Source of the DNA: Actinomycetota bacterium
GTDB lineage: Bacteria; Actinomycetota; Acidimicrobiia; Acidimicrobiales; RAAP-2
Assembly: GCA_009699875.1 (NCBI GenBank)
Contig: WLNI01000004.1
Location: 62,001-126,000, forward strand
Length of the DNA stretch: 64,000 nt
Direction of reading: 5' to 3'
The stretch's first letter is position 1, and each line of letters opens with the position of its first letter. The notes under the pieces are model-generated. The model was not told where the DNA came from and did not search any database. It saw only the letters and a list, made by a program, of their open reading frames with translations. Positions 48,229 to 57,373 of the stretch are shown in pieces. The position numbers and the translations under genes were made by a program.

Positions 48229-49713
48229 CTAACTGCGGGCTGGACGATCTGGCAGAACGGGGGCATCTCGGCCAGTTCCAGCGCTGGAGCTTCCTTCGTG
48301 GTACTCCTCCTCGACATTCACCTTCCAGATATCGTTCGTCGCTCCGTGGATGTTGTCGATGGTCAGCATGGCGGTGTACATCGAGTGGTCTTGGTTGTTG
48401 TACTTGTGCATCCCATTTCGACCAATGAGGTGCAGATTTGGTGCGACCCCCTCGAGATAGCCGGAGATCTTGGCCACATTCTCTCGGTAGTTTGAATCGT
48501 AATAGGGGTAAGCCTTTTTGACCCTCACGACATAGCCAGCCTCAACAAGCGTTGGGTCAACCAGTCCCAATGTGGCGAGTTCACGCTTTCCTCGCTCTAT
48601 GAGTTCATCATCAGTCGAAGCCCAGAGTGCGTCGCCTTCAAAGACGAAATATTCCAGACCCAGGCACGTCCGTCCTTCTTTGACCATAAACGGAGACCAT
48701 GATCCAAAATTTTGAATGCGCCCCACGGCAACATCTGAAGAGTGGATATAGATCCAGTTGTCTGGAAAGCCCGAACTCTCGGGTACCACGAGAGCCACCG
48801 TCAAAAAATCACGGTAATGAAGGCCCGAGCCAGCGTTCGCAATGTCGAATGGAGGCGGAGGGCTGAGGGAAGCCACCAACTCGGTCATCGGCATGGTGGA
48901 GATGACGTGCGAAGCCGAAATCTCTTCTGTCCGTCCGTCGGAGTAGACAACGCTCACGGACGAGGCGCTTTCGTCTTGATGATTAATTCCCACAACGCGG
49001 GCACCAAGCTCAACTCGTCCGCCCGCAGCTATGACGAGATCGCGACAGCGCTCCCACATCATGCCCGGACCAAACTTCGGATATTGGAACTCCTCGATCA
49101 AACTTGTGATCTCTGTTTGATTGCGCTTTGGAAGGAGTGCATTGACAATGGCGTTGCCGAGCGACAATCCTTTGACACGTTGCGCTGCCCAGTCGGCGGG
49201 CATGTCCTTGACAGGAACTCCCCAGACTTTTTCGGTATACGTCTCGAAAAATCTTCGGTAGAGCCTCCATCCAAACCGAGCCACCAACCAATTTTCATAG
49301 TTGCTTTGATCCTTTGGTGGTCGAAGTTGCGCCCAAACGTAGGACAGCACGCAGCGAACCGCTTCGATCACCCCAAGATTTTTCAGAGCGTTCGATGCTT
49401 TCAGTGGATAGTCGTAGTACTTCCCCTCGTAGAAGATGCGACTCATCCGAGGGCGTAGAAGAAAGTCCTCATCAGGCAGGATCTCATGCCATAAGCTCTC
49501 TACTTCAGGAACTTTGGTGAAGAACCGGTGGCCGCCGATATCAAAACGCCAGCCGTCACGCTCGACAGTCTGCGAGATTCCCCCAACCACGTTGTCAGCC
49601 TCAAGGACAATGACCTCGTCACCCCGCTTGACTGCCTCGTACGCAGCAGTGAGTCCAGCGGGACCCGCCCCTATGACCACAATGGGCCCAGCAGATGCCC
49701 GTGGTTCGCTCAT
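48229..49713 (-). CDS. FAD-dependent oxidoreductase, UDP-galactopyranose-mutase/amine-oxidase-like
   Basis: 494 aa. N-terminal FAD motif VVIGAGPAGLTAAYEAVKRG at about 11-30, then LEADNVVGGISQT and FDIGGHRFFTK. The middle has a YTEKVWGVPVKDM segment and the C terminus NLHLIGRNGMHKYNNQDHSM, a pattern seen in UGM-like proteins of polysaccharide clusters. Possible work on a nucleotide-linked or lipid-linked sugar. It follows the GT-C glycosyltransferase at 49779 on the same strand, consistent with surface-polysaccharide work. Exact reaction unknown. Confidence 0.85.
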   Translation of the reverse strand: MSEPRASAGPIVVIGAGPAGLTAAYEAVKRGDEVIVLEADNVVGGISQTVERDGWRFDIGGHRFFTKVPEVESLWHEILPDEDFLLRPRMSRIFYEGKYYDYPLKASNALKNLGVIEAVRCVLSYVWAQLRPPKDQSNYENWLVARFGWRLYRRFFETYTEKVWGVPVKDMPADWAAQRVKGLSLGNAIVNALLPKRNQTEITSLIEEFQYPKFGPGMMWERCRDLVIAAGGRVELGARVVGINHQDESASSVSVVYSDGRTEEISASHVISTMPMTELVASLSPPPPFDIANAGSGLHYRDFLTVALVVPESSGFPDNWIYIHSSDVAVGRIQNFGSWSPFMVKEGRTCLGLEYFVFEGDALWASTDDELIERGKRELATLGLVDPTLVEAGYVVRVKKAYPYYDSNYRENVAKISGYLEGVAPNLHLIGRNGMHKYNNQDHSMYTAMLTIDNIHGATNDIWKVNVEEEYHEGSSSAGTGRDAPVLPDRPARS

Positions 49714-49778
49714 TCAATGCCGTCCTGCATAGAACTGTGACTCTATCGCCCTCGTGTTGTGAAGAAGCGATGCCTGGC

Positions 49779-51404
49779 CTAGGGAGCCGAATGGCTGTAT
49801 TCGATCAAGGTCATTGACTGGAAATACGTCTGCGGCAGAGCCACCACCCACGTCTGGGCGGTCCAACCAGCCTGAGCGTTGAAGGCTTGGACCAACTGCG
49901 TACACGCAGGACCACTCGCTCCATAGCCGGGCGACCAAATAACCCATACATGATTCGTCCCAGCAAGCGCATCGGTCTTCGCCACAAAATCTGCCGGCGC
50001 CGTTGCCGCAAGCGTGTCGTCGTAGTTAACCCAGTTCACGATATTTGGAGAAGTAAATCTTGGGTAACCCACACTCGTGACAGTCCCGTCGGGCAGGACC
50101 CGTAGAACGCTTGGTCCCAGTTCGTCAGGGCAAAAGACAGCAACGTCTCCGGGCTGGGCATTTGTGACGAGCGAATTGACGATCTCAACGGCTTGGGTTC
50201 GCTGAGTGCGGCTCTCTTGATAGCCGCCCACCAAAAGGCCGCAAACGATGACTGCGCTCAGGGCAACACGGAGCACTGAGGAGGAGAATGTCTGGATCCC
50301 CACCGCGAGGAAGATCATGAGCGGCACATACACCACGGCGCCGTAGCGAGGCGTGTACGCAGTGTCACTGTAGTGAGACACCACAACTCCAAGCACGAGT
50401 GTGCCGAACACAATCCATGCGAGGAATCGTCCTTTGACCTCCATCTTGAGATTGATCCGAAACTCCCATCGTGAAAGGGCGGTGCCGAAAAGGGCAAGGG
50501 CGAACAACAGAATGAAGAGAACCTCTATCCCCCGCTGGCGCAAATCCGACTTTGCGATCTGGAGCGCCTGATTGGAGTTGAAGTGAAACACCGCTACGAG
50601 AGCAGTCAAAAAGTTTGGTGGATCACCCCACGGCGTTCCCGTGTGTGAGCGTTGGTACAGAAATGTTGGAAGCCACGGCAGGAATGCCACCCCAGTGAGC
50701 ACTAAGGCACCAAGACCAAATTGAGCAGCACGTTTTGTCTTCTGGTCTTTGCTCAGAAGGAGCGCGCCGAGGAACCACACGCCAAGAGTAAGGAAGAGGT
50801 AGAAGCTCCAGTACTGCGTATAGGCAAGTGCGCCAGCAACCAGCGCTACGGAGACGAGACGGCGCCATGAAGGAGATTCAAAGAGTCGTGCTAACGCTCC
50901 GACGCCGAGCGCTGTCAGCAACATCACTAACGAATACATACGCGCTTCAGTGGCGTAATAGGTCGCGAACGATGACGCGCCAAGCAGCGCGGCAGCAAGG
51001 ACGCCTACTTCGAATCCCCAGATCCGTTTGACGACGAAGTAGGTGACTACGATTGTTCCTACTGAGATCAACCCAGAGAGCGAACGAACTGCAAAATCAG
51101 AACTGCCGAACAACTGCATCCAAAAGTGCAGGAGGTAGTAGTAGAGCGGCGGGGCTCCATCTTGCTTGAGCAGTCCCTGGATTTGATCAAGCGGCGCATT
51201 GGCGATGTTGACGGATTGCGCCTCGTCCAGCCACAGCTGTGAGGTTGTTGCGAACCGCAGCCAGAGGCCAACTCCCGCCTCTACGACGAGAAACACGAGT
51301 GCCAGCCATCGAAGTGACCCGACCACCGGTTGAAAGCCAGTTGGGCGCCATCGCTCCCAGCGGGCCCCCTCTACCGGCTTCTTGAGTATCTCTTCCTGTG
51401 GCAT
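49779..51404 (-). CDS. GT-C membrane glycosyltransferase (GT39/ArnT-like)
   Basis: 541 aa with roughly ten hydrophobic segments. An acidic first outer loop (QLWLDEAQSVNIA, the DE pair expected to be catalytic), then DGAPPLYYYLLHFWMQLFG, is the ArnT/PMT pattern for use of polyprenyl-phosphate sugars. A periplasmic-type C-terminal domain of about 130 residues follows the last membrane segment. Likely glycosylates a lipid or surface polymer outside the membrane. It diverges from the ABC operon, with a TAGCAT 6 bases before the start. Confidence 0.87.
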   Translation of the reverse strand: MPQEEILKKPVEGARWERWRPTGFQPVVGSLRWLALVFLVVEAGVGLWLRFATTSQLWLDEAQSVNIANAPLDQIQGLLKQDGAPPLYYYLLHFWMQLFGSSDFAVRSLSGLISVGTIVVTYFVVKRIWGFEVGVLAAALLGASSFATYYATEARMYSLVMLLTALGVGALARLFESPSWRRLVSVALVAGALAYTQYWSFYLFLTLGVWFLGALLLSKDQKTKRAAQFGLGALVLTGVAFLPWLPTFLYQRSHTGTPWGDPPNFLTALVAVFHFNSNQALQIAKSDLRQRGIEVLFILLFALALFGTALSRWEFRINLKMEVKGRFLAWIVFGTLVLGVVVSHYSDTAYTPRYGAVVYVPLMIFLAVGIQTFSSSVLRVALSAVIVCGLLVGGYQESRTQRTQAVEIVNSLVTNAQPGDVAVFCPDELGPSVLRVLPDGTVTSVGYPRFTSPNIVNWVNYDDTLAATAPADFVAKTDALAGTNHVWVIWSPGYGASGPACTQLVQAFNAQAGWTAQTWVVALPQTYFQSMTLIEYSHSAP

Positions 51405-51410
51405 GGGTCA

Positions 51411-51416
51411 ATGCTA
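51411..51416 (-). promoter_or_regulatory. -10 box (TAGCAT), leaderless arrangement for the GT-C gene
   Basis: TAGCAT on the minus strand, then TGACCC, then the ATG at 51404. Confidence 0.5.
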
Positions 51417-51449
51417 GTGAGGCGAGAGGCTCAAAGGGGTTTTCTCACC

Positions 51450-51455
51450 TATCAT
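51450..51455 (+). promoter_or_regulatory. Likely -10 box (TATCAT) of the dipeptide-type ABC operon
   Basis: TATCAT about 30 bases before the first permease ATG at 51486. The leader contains GGAGGGG 2-8 bases before the start, so this unit is SD-led, unlike its divergent neighbour. Confidence 0.45.
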
Positions 51456-51485
51456 CTTGCGAGTGGCGACAAGGACTGGAGGGGT

Positions 51486-52433
51486 ATGACGAGATTCGTG
51501 TTGCGACGGCTTATTGCATTGATCGCCATTCTCTTCTGCATCTCCGTTGGCGCATTCTTTCTCATTCACTTGCTTCCTGGTGATCCAACCGTCACGATTC
51601 TTGGTCCCAATGACACCCCTGAAAACAGGAATGCTCTCCTCAAGGAGCTCGGGCTCAATCTCCCACTTTGGCAGCAATACCTGACATGGATTTGGAATGT
51701 GTTACAGGGAAACCTCGGTCAATCGTTCATTACTCACCAGTCAGTTAGCAAGATCATTTCATCGGCATTTCCGATTGACCTTGAGCTCATCATCCTTTCT
51801 CAAATTATGGCGCTCGGGTTTTCGATTCCTCTAGCCATCGCTTCTGCACGGCGCCCAAATGGACTCCTCGACCGGGCATCGACGACGACGAGTTTTGGAA
51901 TGTTGGCAATCCCTCCATTTATTCTGATCGTTGTTTTAGTTTTGCTGTTCTCCATCCACCTCCATATTTTCCCTGGACCTGGCTCATACGTGCCGTTCCA
52001 ACAGGACCCAATCTCCAACCTCCATACGATGATCCTGCCTGCGATCGTGTTAATGGTTGGATCAACCACCATCTACTTCAGACTGCTGAGGGCCGACCTC
52101 ATCGCCACACTCCAACAGGATTTCATTACCGTGGCTCGGTCAAAAGGGCTCTCAGATCGCTACATCATGTGGCGCCACGCGCTCCGACCGTCCTCGCTGT
52201 CGCTACTTGCCTCAGCCGGGCTCAACATCAGTGGACTGGTGGCAGGGGCCTTTGTCGTTGAATATCTCCTCGCCATCCCAGGATTGGGATTTGAACTGGT
52301 GAACTCAATTCAGCAAGTCGACTACCTTTCGGTGCAGAGCATCACGCTGTTTGTCGCAGTGGTTATCGTCCTCATCAACTTCATCATTGACTTCCTCTTC
52401 ACTGTCGTCGACCCAAGGATTGCCCGTGAGTAA
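51486..52433 (+). CDS. Peptide-type ABC transporter permease, DppB family
   Basis: 315 aa from the ATG at 51486 (GGAGGGG site just upstream). N-terminal TRFVLRRLIALIAILFCISV membrane segment with the HLLPGDP motif, five further hydrophobic stretches, and the cytoplasmic coupling loop DFITVARSKGLSDRYIMWRHALRP. It forms the pore with the DppC-like partner whose start overlaps its end by 8 bases. Substrate could be di/oligopeptides, nickel or glycosides; not fixed by sequence. Confidence 0.94.
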   Translation: MTRFVLRRLIALIAILFCISVGAFFLIHLLPGDPTVTILGPNDTPENRNALLKELGLNLPLWQQYLTWIWNVLQGNLGQSFITHQSVSKIISSAFPIDLELIILSQIMALGFSIPLAIASARRPNGLLDRASTTTSFGMLAIPPFILIVVLVLLFSIHLHIFPGPGSYVPFQQDPISNLHTMILPAIVLMVGSTTIYFRLLRADLIATLQQDFITVARSKGLSDRYIMWRHALRPSSLSLLASAGLNISGLVAGAFVVEYLLAIPGLGFELVNSIQQVDYLSVQSITLFVAVVIVLINFIIDFLFTVVDPRIARE

Positions 52434-53313
52434 TATCCCAACTGCCGCCGATTCGATCCCTGCACTCACGGGTAGCAGTGACATTGCGAAGAAGAAGCGA
52501 TTCGACGTAGGACTCGTATTCTGGATCTTCACTCTCTGGATTGCCATCACCGTGCTCGCAGCCATCTTTGCTTCCCTTCTGGGCCTGCAAGACCCCAATC
52601 AAGGCAACTATGACATCCTGAATCAAGGACCGACCACCGCACACTGGTTTGGCACCGATGACTTAGGTCGCGACATCTTCAGCCGCGTCATTTACGGCGC
52701 TCGAGTCTCGTTGACGGTCGGATTTGGTGCGCTCACGATCGGAATGATCATTGGTGGCACACTCGGCATGATTGCGGCTTACCGACGTGGTCCAGTCGAC
52801 ATCATCGTGAGTTCGGCTTCGTACGTGATGTTGGCCTTCCCTGCACTTGTGGCCGTGATTGCGATCGTCGCTTTTTGGGGCCATGAGATTTGGAAGATCA
52901 CCATCATCATCGGCGTCGCCTCCATCCCACTGGTGTTCCGTGTGGTGCGGGCAGCCACTCTTTCGTACGCCACACGTGACTTTGTCACGGCTGCAAAATC
53001 ACAAGGGGCGACCGACTGGCGCATTATTACAAAGGAACTTTTTCCGAACGTCCTCCCCGCAATTATTTCGTTCTATCTCATTGGCGTTGCGAGCGTCATC
53101 ATCCTTGAGGGTGCGCTGGCATTTTTGGGTCTGAGCGTGCAGCCGCCCACGGCGTCATGGGGAAACATGATCAGTGAGTCTCGGACCTATTTAAGCCAGA
53201 ACCCCTGGCTCGTGCTCTTCCCCTCTCTTGCCATGGTCTTCTTTCTCGTGGCCCTGAACTTGATCGGCGACATCCTTCGTTCGACCCTTGATGTACAAGA
53301 GAGTCAACTATGA
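52426..53313 (+). CDS. Peptide-type ABC transporter permease, DppC family
   Basis: 295 aa from the GTG at 52426. N-terminal OppC_N-like segment with one membrane helix, then HWFGTDDLGRDIFSRVIYGARVSL, a strong DppC/OppC signature, and the EAA coupling loop DFVTAAKSQGATDWRII. Five to six membrane segments. It overlaps the ATPase gene by 4 bases. Confidence 0.94.
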   Translation: MSNIPTAADSIPALTGSSDIAKKKRFDVGLVFWIFTLWIAITVLAAIFASLLGLQDPNQGNYDILNQGPTTAHWFGTDDLGRDIFSRVIYGARVSLTVGFGALTIGMIIGGTLGMIAAYRRGPVDIIVSSASYVMLAFPALVAVIAIVAFWGHEIWKITIIIGVASIPLVFRVVRAATLSYATRDFVTAAKSQGATDWRIITKELFPNVLPAIISFYLIGVASVIILEGALAFLGLSVQPPTASWGNMISESRTYLSQNPWLVLFPSLAMVFFLVALNLIGDILRSTLDVQESQL

Positions 53314-54380
53314 CCATGGCCTCAGAACGTTCCGAGAACTTTCCTATCCACGACGAGAATCCAGGACCACTCCTCAAAGTTCGTGATCTCCGCACGACGT
53401 TCACGACACCTCGTGGAAAATTGAATGCCGTTGATGGGGTCTCCTTTGATCTTGCTCGGGGAGAAACTCTCGGAATTGTTGGTGAATCCGGCTCAGGTAA
53501 GACGGTGCTCTCTCGGTCGATCATGAGTCTGCTGCCTCGAAGCGGCTTAGAGCAGTCGGGGTCGATCGAATTTGAGGGCATTGAGATGCTCAGTGCGACT
53601 CCAGACGTGCTCCGCACACTCTGGGGGGCGAAAATTTCAATGGTGTTCCAGGACCCGATGACCTCTCTCAATCCGGTCGTGCGAATTGGCCGACAGATCA
53701 CGGAGTCCCTGCGACTTCACACCGGCATGGATAAAACCGAAGCCAACGCAATGGCGGTTTCTCTCTTAACCCAGGTGGGCATTCCCTCGCCAGAGCAGCG
53801 GGTCCGCAATTACCCCCATCAACTCTCTGGAGGGATGCGCCAACGAGTCATGATTGCAATTGCTCTCGCATGCTCACCTCGGCTTGTCCTCGCTGACGAG
53901 CCAACAACCAGCCTTGACGTCACCGTCCAAGCGCAGATCCTCGATGTCTTAGCCAAACTCCAGGAAGAGCGTCACATGTCGGTGATCTTGGTCAGCCATG
54001 ACCTTGGCGTCGTGGCCACTCGAACCGACAGGATCGCCGTGATGTACGGCGGGAGAATTGTTGAAATAGCTCCCACGGATCGACTGTTCCGTGCAATGGC
54101 AATGCCCTACACAAAAGCCCTTGTCGCATCGACTCCTCGTCTCTCTCAACCCAGTCATGTCCGTCTCACCGCAATCGAGGGTCGCCCGCCAGACTTGGTG
54201 CATCTTCCGAAGGGCTGTGCCTTCTCACCCCGTTGCAGTTACGCAACAGACAAATGCCACAGCGAGGTTCCACCGCTCACGGCTTCGAGAGACAACGCCT
54301 CACACCTCTTTGCCTGCTGGAATCCGCTTCCAAGCACTCCAGTGGCCATCACCACCACTCCTGGGAGCTCCGCTTCATGA
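53310..54380 (+). CDS. Peptide-type ABC transporter ATPase, DppD family
   Basis: 356 aa. Walker [14 protein letters not shown] at about 60, Q-loop [11 protein letters not shown], signature [15 protein letters not shown], Walker [13 protein letters not shown]. The C-terminal oligopeptide/dipeptide domain holds a four-cysteine set ([15 protein letters not shown]...ACW) that matches the 4Fe-4S-binding pattern reported for DppD/DppF ATPases. It overlaps the next ATPase by 4 bases (ATGA). A start two codons later is equally possible. Confidence 0.95.
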   Translation: MTMASERSENFPIHDENPGPLLKVRDLRTTFTTPRGKLNAVDGVSFDLARGETLGIVGESGSGKTVLSRSIMSLLPRSGLEQSGSIEFEGIEMLSATPDVLRTLWGAKISMVFQDPMTSLNPVVRIGRQITESLRLHTGMDKTEANAMAVSLLTQVGIPSPEQRVRNYPHQLSGGMRQRVMIAIALACSPRLVLADEPTTSLDVTVQAQILDVLAKLQEERHMSVILVSHDLGVVATRTDRIAVMYGGRIVEIAPTDRLFRAMAMPYTKALVASTPRLSQPSHVRLTAIEGRPPDLVHLPKGCAFSPRCSYATDKCHSEVPPLTASRDNASHLFACWNPLPSTPVAITTTPGSSAS

Positions 54381-55345
54381 CGAGTATGCCAACCCCCCTG
54401 TTGTCAATTCAAGACCTGTTCGTCCATTTCAAAAAGGGTCGAGAAGTTGTTCAAGCAGTCTCTGGCGTGAGCTTTGATGTGGTCCAAGGTGAAACATTGG
54501 GCATCGTTGGTGAGTCTGGATGCGGGAAGTCCACCACCGGGCGTGCCATCGTGCAGATTGAAACGCCGAATTCGGGAGCAGTTGTCTTTGACGGCACGGA
54601 TCTCACGAAACTGAAACGTTCGCAACTTCGAAAAGCTCGGACCGGAATCCAAATGATCTTTCAGGATCCAATTTCGTCTCTGAATCCTCGACGCAAGATC
54701 AACGACATCGTCGCTGAGCCCTTAGATATCTGGAAGAGCGAAACTGGTGAAGAGCGAGACAGCACCGTCCGCCAGATGCTCGAAGCAGTGGGGCTCGACC
54801 CCGAGATCACCGGTAACCGATATGCCCGGGAATTCTCGGGTGGCCAGTGTCAACGGATCAGCATCGCTCGTGCTCTGGTGATGCGGCCAAAGCTCTTGAT
54901 CTGCGACGAAATGGTGTCGTCGCTTGACGTGTCGGTCCAAGCGCAAATTCTGAATCTTCTTGAAGACCTGAAGGCTCGCTATGGTCTCACGGTCATCTTC
55001 ATCGCTCACGACCTCGCAGTTGTCAAGAACGTGAGCGATCGGGTTGCCGTCATGTATTTAGGGCGCATCTGCGAAGTGGCCCCTTCCGACATGCTGTATT
55101 CAAATCCAGCACATCCCTACACCGAAGCATTGTTATCCTCGGCCTTAGAGCCCGATCCTTCCGCTCCGTCCGCTCGAATCTTGCTGAGTGGCGAGCCTCC
55201 TAGCCCGATCAACCCCCCTTCTGGGTGTCGATTTCGGACTCGATGCCCGAGAGCCGAGGACCGATGCGCTCGAGAAGTTCCGGAACTGAGGGAAGTAGGT
55301 CCAGGCCATAGCGTGGCGTGCCACTTCCCCCTCGTGCGTGCCTAA
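54377..55345 (+). CDS. Peptide-type ABC transporter ATPase, DppF family
   Basis: 322 aa from the ATG at 54377, chosen for the 4-base overlap with dppD. Walker A GESGCGKSTTGRA, Q-loop FQDPISSLNPR, signature FSGGQCQRISIARAL, and Walker B LICDEMVSSLD; the glutamate after Walker B Asp is present. A C-terminal GCRFRTRCPRAEDRC...ACH again gives a four-cysteine set. Completes a permease-permease-ATPase-ATPase operon that lacks its own binding protein. Confidence 0.95.
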   Translation: MTSMPTPLLSIQDLFVHFKKGREVVQAVSGVSFDVVQGETLGIVGESGCGKSTTGRAIVQIETPNSGAVVFDGTDLTKLKRSQLRKARTGIQMIFQDPISSLNPRRKINDIVAEPLDIWKSETGEERDSTVRQMLEAVGLDPEITGNRYAREFSGGQCQRISIARALVMRPKLLICDEMVSSLDVSVQAQILNLLEDLKARYGLTVIFIAHDLAVVKNVSDRVAVMYLGRICEVAPSDMLYSNPAHPYTEALLSSALEPDPSAPSARILLSGEPPSPINPPSGCRFRTRCPRAEDRCAREVPELREVGPGHSVACHFPLVRA

Positions 55346-55468
55346 CCGCTGAACCGCAAGGTATCTCTGGCAGCCAACCCTCGATTCGACGTGTCTGTCG
55401 ATCGATAACTAGGGTTTCTCCTCAAGGGATTCAGACCCAGATCTGAGCACAGCGCAAGGGGGAACACT

Positions 55469-56635
55469 ATGAACTGGAACGGCGAAGAGATTCGGGTCAT
55501 CGATAGCGACACGCACCTCACGGAGCCTCACGATCTCTGGACGGCCCAGGCCCCAGCATCGCTCAAAGACAAGATGCCTCATGTCGCCGATGTTGATGGT
55601 GAAGCGCAATGGGTTATCGGAGGAGAGATCCTTGGGCGTGCCGGTGGTGGAGGCGTCATTGGACGAGACGGTTCAAAGATCAACGCGCAAAAAGGACTTT
55701 TTGAGTGGACTATTGACGATATCCATGAGGGTGCGTACAACCCGAAGGTTCGCGTCGAGATGATGGACGAGATGGACATCTACGCTGAGGTCCTGTACCC
55801 CAACGTCATCGGTCTTGGCGGGCAAGGCATCTCTGAAGTCGTCACCGATTTGCCCTTTCGCCTTTCTCTCCTTCAGATGTACAACGACCACATGAGTGGA
55901 GTCCAAGAAGGATCGGGCACCCGCCTCCTTCCCATGGGTGTGCTTCCCTCCTGGAGCGTTGACGCCTGTGTTGCTGAAGCTGAGCGTCTTCACAAAATGG
56001 GTTTCCGAGGCGTCAATATGACGTCGGACCCTCAAGATCTTGGTGCTCCGGACTTGGCGAGTCCTGCGTGGGACCCGCTCTGGGCCACCTGTAGCTCCTT
56101 GGGTCTTCCCGTTCACTTCCACATTGGAGCGAGCCTGACCACGATGAACTTCTATGGAAGCTATCCATGGCCTTCTCAGCAACAAGACGTTGCCCTCGGA
56201 ATTGGTGGGACGATGCTGTTCATCGGAAACGCCAGAGTTGTCGTGAACGTGATCTGCTCTGGACTGTTGGATCGATTCCCCGATCTCAAGATGGTTTCCG
56301 TTGAGAGTGGTTGTGGATGGATTCCATTCATTCTTGAGACGCTCGACTACGAAATGGAAGAGAATGCTCCGCAGTTGCTCTCTGAGCTCGCACTCAGGCC
56401 CTCTGAGTACTTCAAGCGCCAGTTCTATGCAACAACCTGGTTCGAACGCAAGCATCTCCCAGAAACGGTCGCTGCCGTCGGTGAGGACAACATCATGTTT
56501 GAAACCGACTTTCCACATCCAACCTGCATCTTCCCTCACCCTTTGAAAACTGCGGCGCAGAATATGGAAGGGCTCTCTGATGAGGTACAGAGGAAGATCC
56601 TGAGTCATAACGCTGTCAAGCTCTATCGACTCTAG
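55469..56635 (+). CDS. Amidohydrolase family 2 (metal-dependent hydrolase/decarboxylase)
   Basis: 388 aa TIM-barrel protein. VIDSDTHLTEPHDLW at the N terminus, a His in LPVHFHIGAS, a conserved VSVESGCGWIPF, and the late Asp in FETDFPHPTC supply the metal site of the ACMSD/dihydroxybenzoate-decarboxylase branch. The AAGGGGG ribosome site lies 7 bases before the ATG. It follows the ABC operon by 123 bases with no coding sequence between; a link to imported substrate is possible but only positional. Confidence 0.9.
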   Translation: MNWNGEEIRVIDSDTHLTEPHDLWTAQAPASLKDKMPHVADVDGEAQWVIGGEILGRAGGGGVIGRDGSKINAQKGLFEWTIDDIHEGAYNPKVRVEMMDEMDIYAEVLYPNVIGLGGQGISEVVTDLPFRLSLLQMYNDHMSGVQEGSGTRLLPMGVLPSWSVDACVAEAERLHKMGFRGVNMTSDPQDLGAPDLASPAWDPLWATCSSLGLPVHFHIGASLTTMNFYGSYPWPSQQQDVALGIGGTMLFIGNARVVVNVICSGLLDRFPDLKMVSVESGCGWIPFILETLDYEMEENAPQLLSELALRPSEYFKRQFYATTWFERKHLPETVAAVGEDNIMFETDFPHPTCIFPHPLKTAAQNMEGLSDEVQRKILSHNAVKLYRL

Positions 56636-56814
56636 AGATCTTCTCGGCTTATCTCTTGGAAGCGAGAACCTCTAGGCACGGACCTCACATGATTGTGCGA
56701 GTCCTCGCGATGCGGCGAGCTTGTGAGTAACCTTCGAGTTAACGAACAGGAATAGCTACTTGGACTCGATGTCGTTTGTTCGTTGCATCGCCGAACTTCA
56801 CAGGAGATCTTCAG

Positions 56815-57360
56815 ATGAACCCACGTTTTCTCGTCGCAGGAATCACGCTCAGTATCGGTGCAATTGGTCTCGCAGGATGCTCTTCCACTACGTCGAGCAG
56901 CACTTCGACGACCACCGCCTCATCGACAACAGCGCCTGCGACCACCACGACGAGCATTCCCAAAAACGGGGCGGTCAACCTTGACATCAATCCAGCGGTC
57001 AGCTCCCAACTTCTCGCAACTGGTGCCGCACTTCTCGGCGCTCCGGTGAGTCAATACAGCGGCCTAGCACCAGGTCTCACCTACTACGCGTATGACAATG
57101 GAACAAAGACGTATTACGCAAGCGCGAGATTGGTCCCCTCACCCGTTCCCACTGGTGCACAACCCAGCGAAGCACAGATCAGCAGCCAGGATGATGGTTC
57201 GTACCTTCTTTACCAAATGCCTCTCGGTGGAGCCTGGACTGCATATCGAGACGGATCATCTGGGCCGAATACACCCTGTCCAACAGGCATCACTCTTCCA
57301 AGCGACGTGGTGACGTTATGGGGATGGCCAGCGGGTAGTTGCCGCCCAAGTGGTGTCTAG
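56815..57360 (+). CDS. Ser/Thr-rich lipoprotein of unknown function
   Basis: 181 aa. A lipoprotein signal with lipobox GLAGC (Cys 22) is followed by a low-complexity Ser/Thr linker (about 23-50) and a globular part with no motif I recognise. The start at 56815 is preceded by CAGGAGATC, a clear ribosome site; the longer ORF adds 13 residues without a signal sequence at the N terminus. Exported and lipid-anchored. Its stop is 13 bases from the convergent hydrolase. Confidence 0.8.
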   Translation: MNPRFLVAGITLSIGAIGLAGCSSTTSSSTSTTTASSTTAPATTTTSIPKNGAVNLDINPAVSSQLLATGAALLGAPVSQYSGLAPGLTYYAYDNGTKTYYASARLVPSPVPTGAQPSEAQISSQDDGSYLLYQMPLGGAWTAYRDGSSGPNTPCPTGITLPSDVVTLWGWPAGSCRPSGV

Positions 57361-57373
57361 ATTCAGATCAACA

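Noticed and set aside
48201-48238. Inverted repeat CCCGCA/TGCGGG at the end of the FAD oxidoreductase gene as a terminator
   Set aside because: The loop is about 20 bases, the stem overlaps the stop codon, and no U-run follows on the minus strand. It may be chance in GC-rich DNA.
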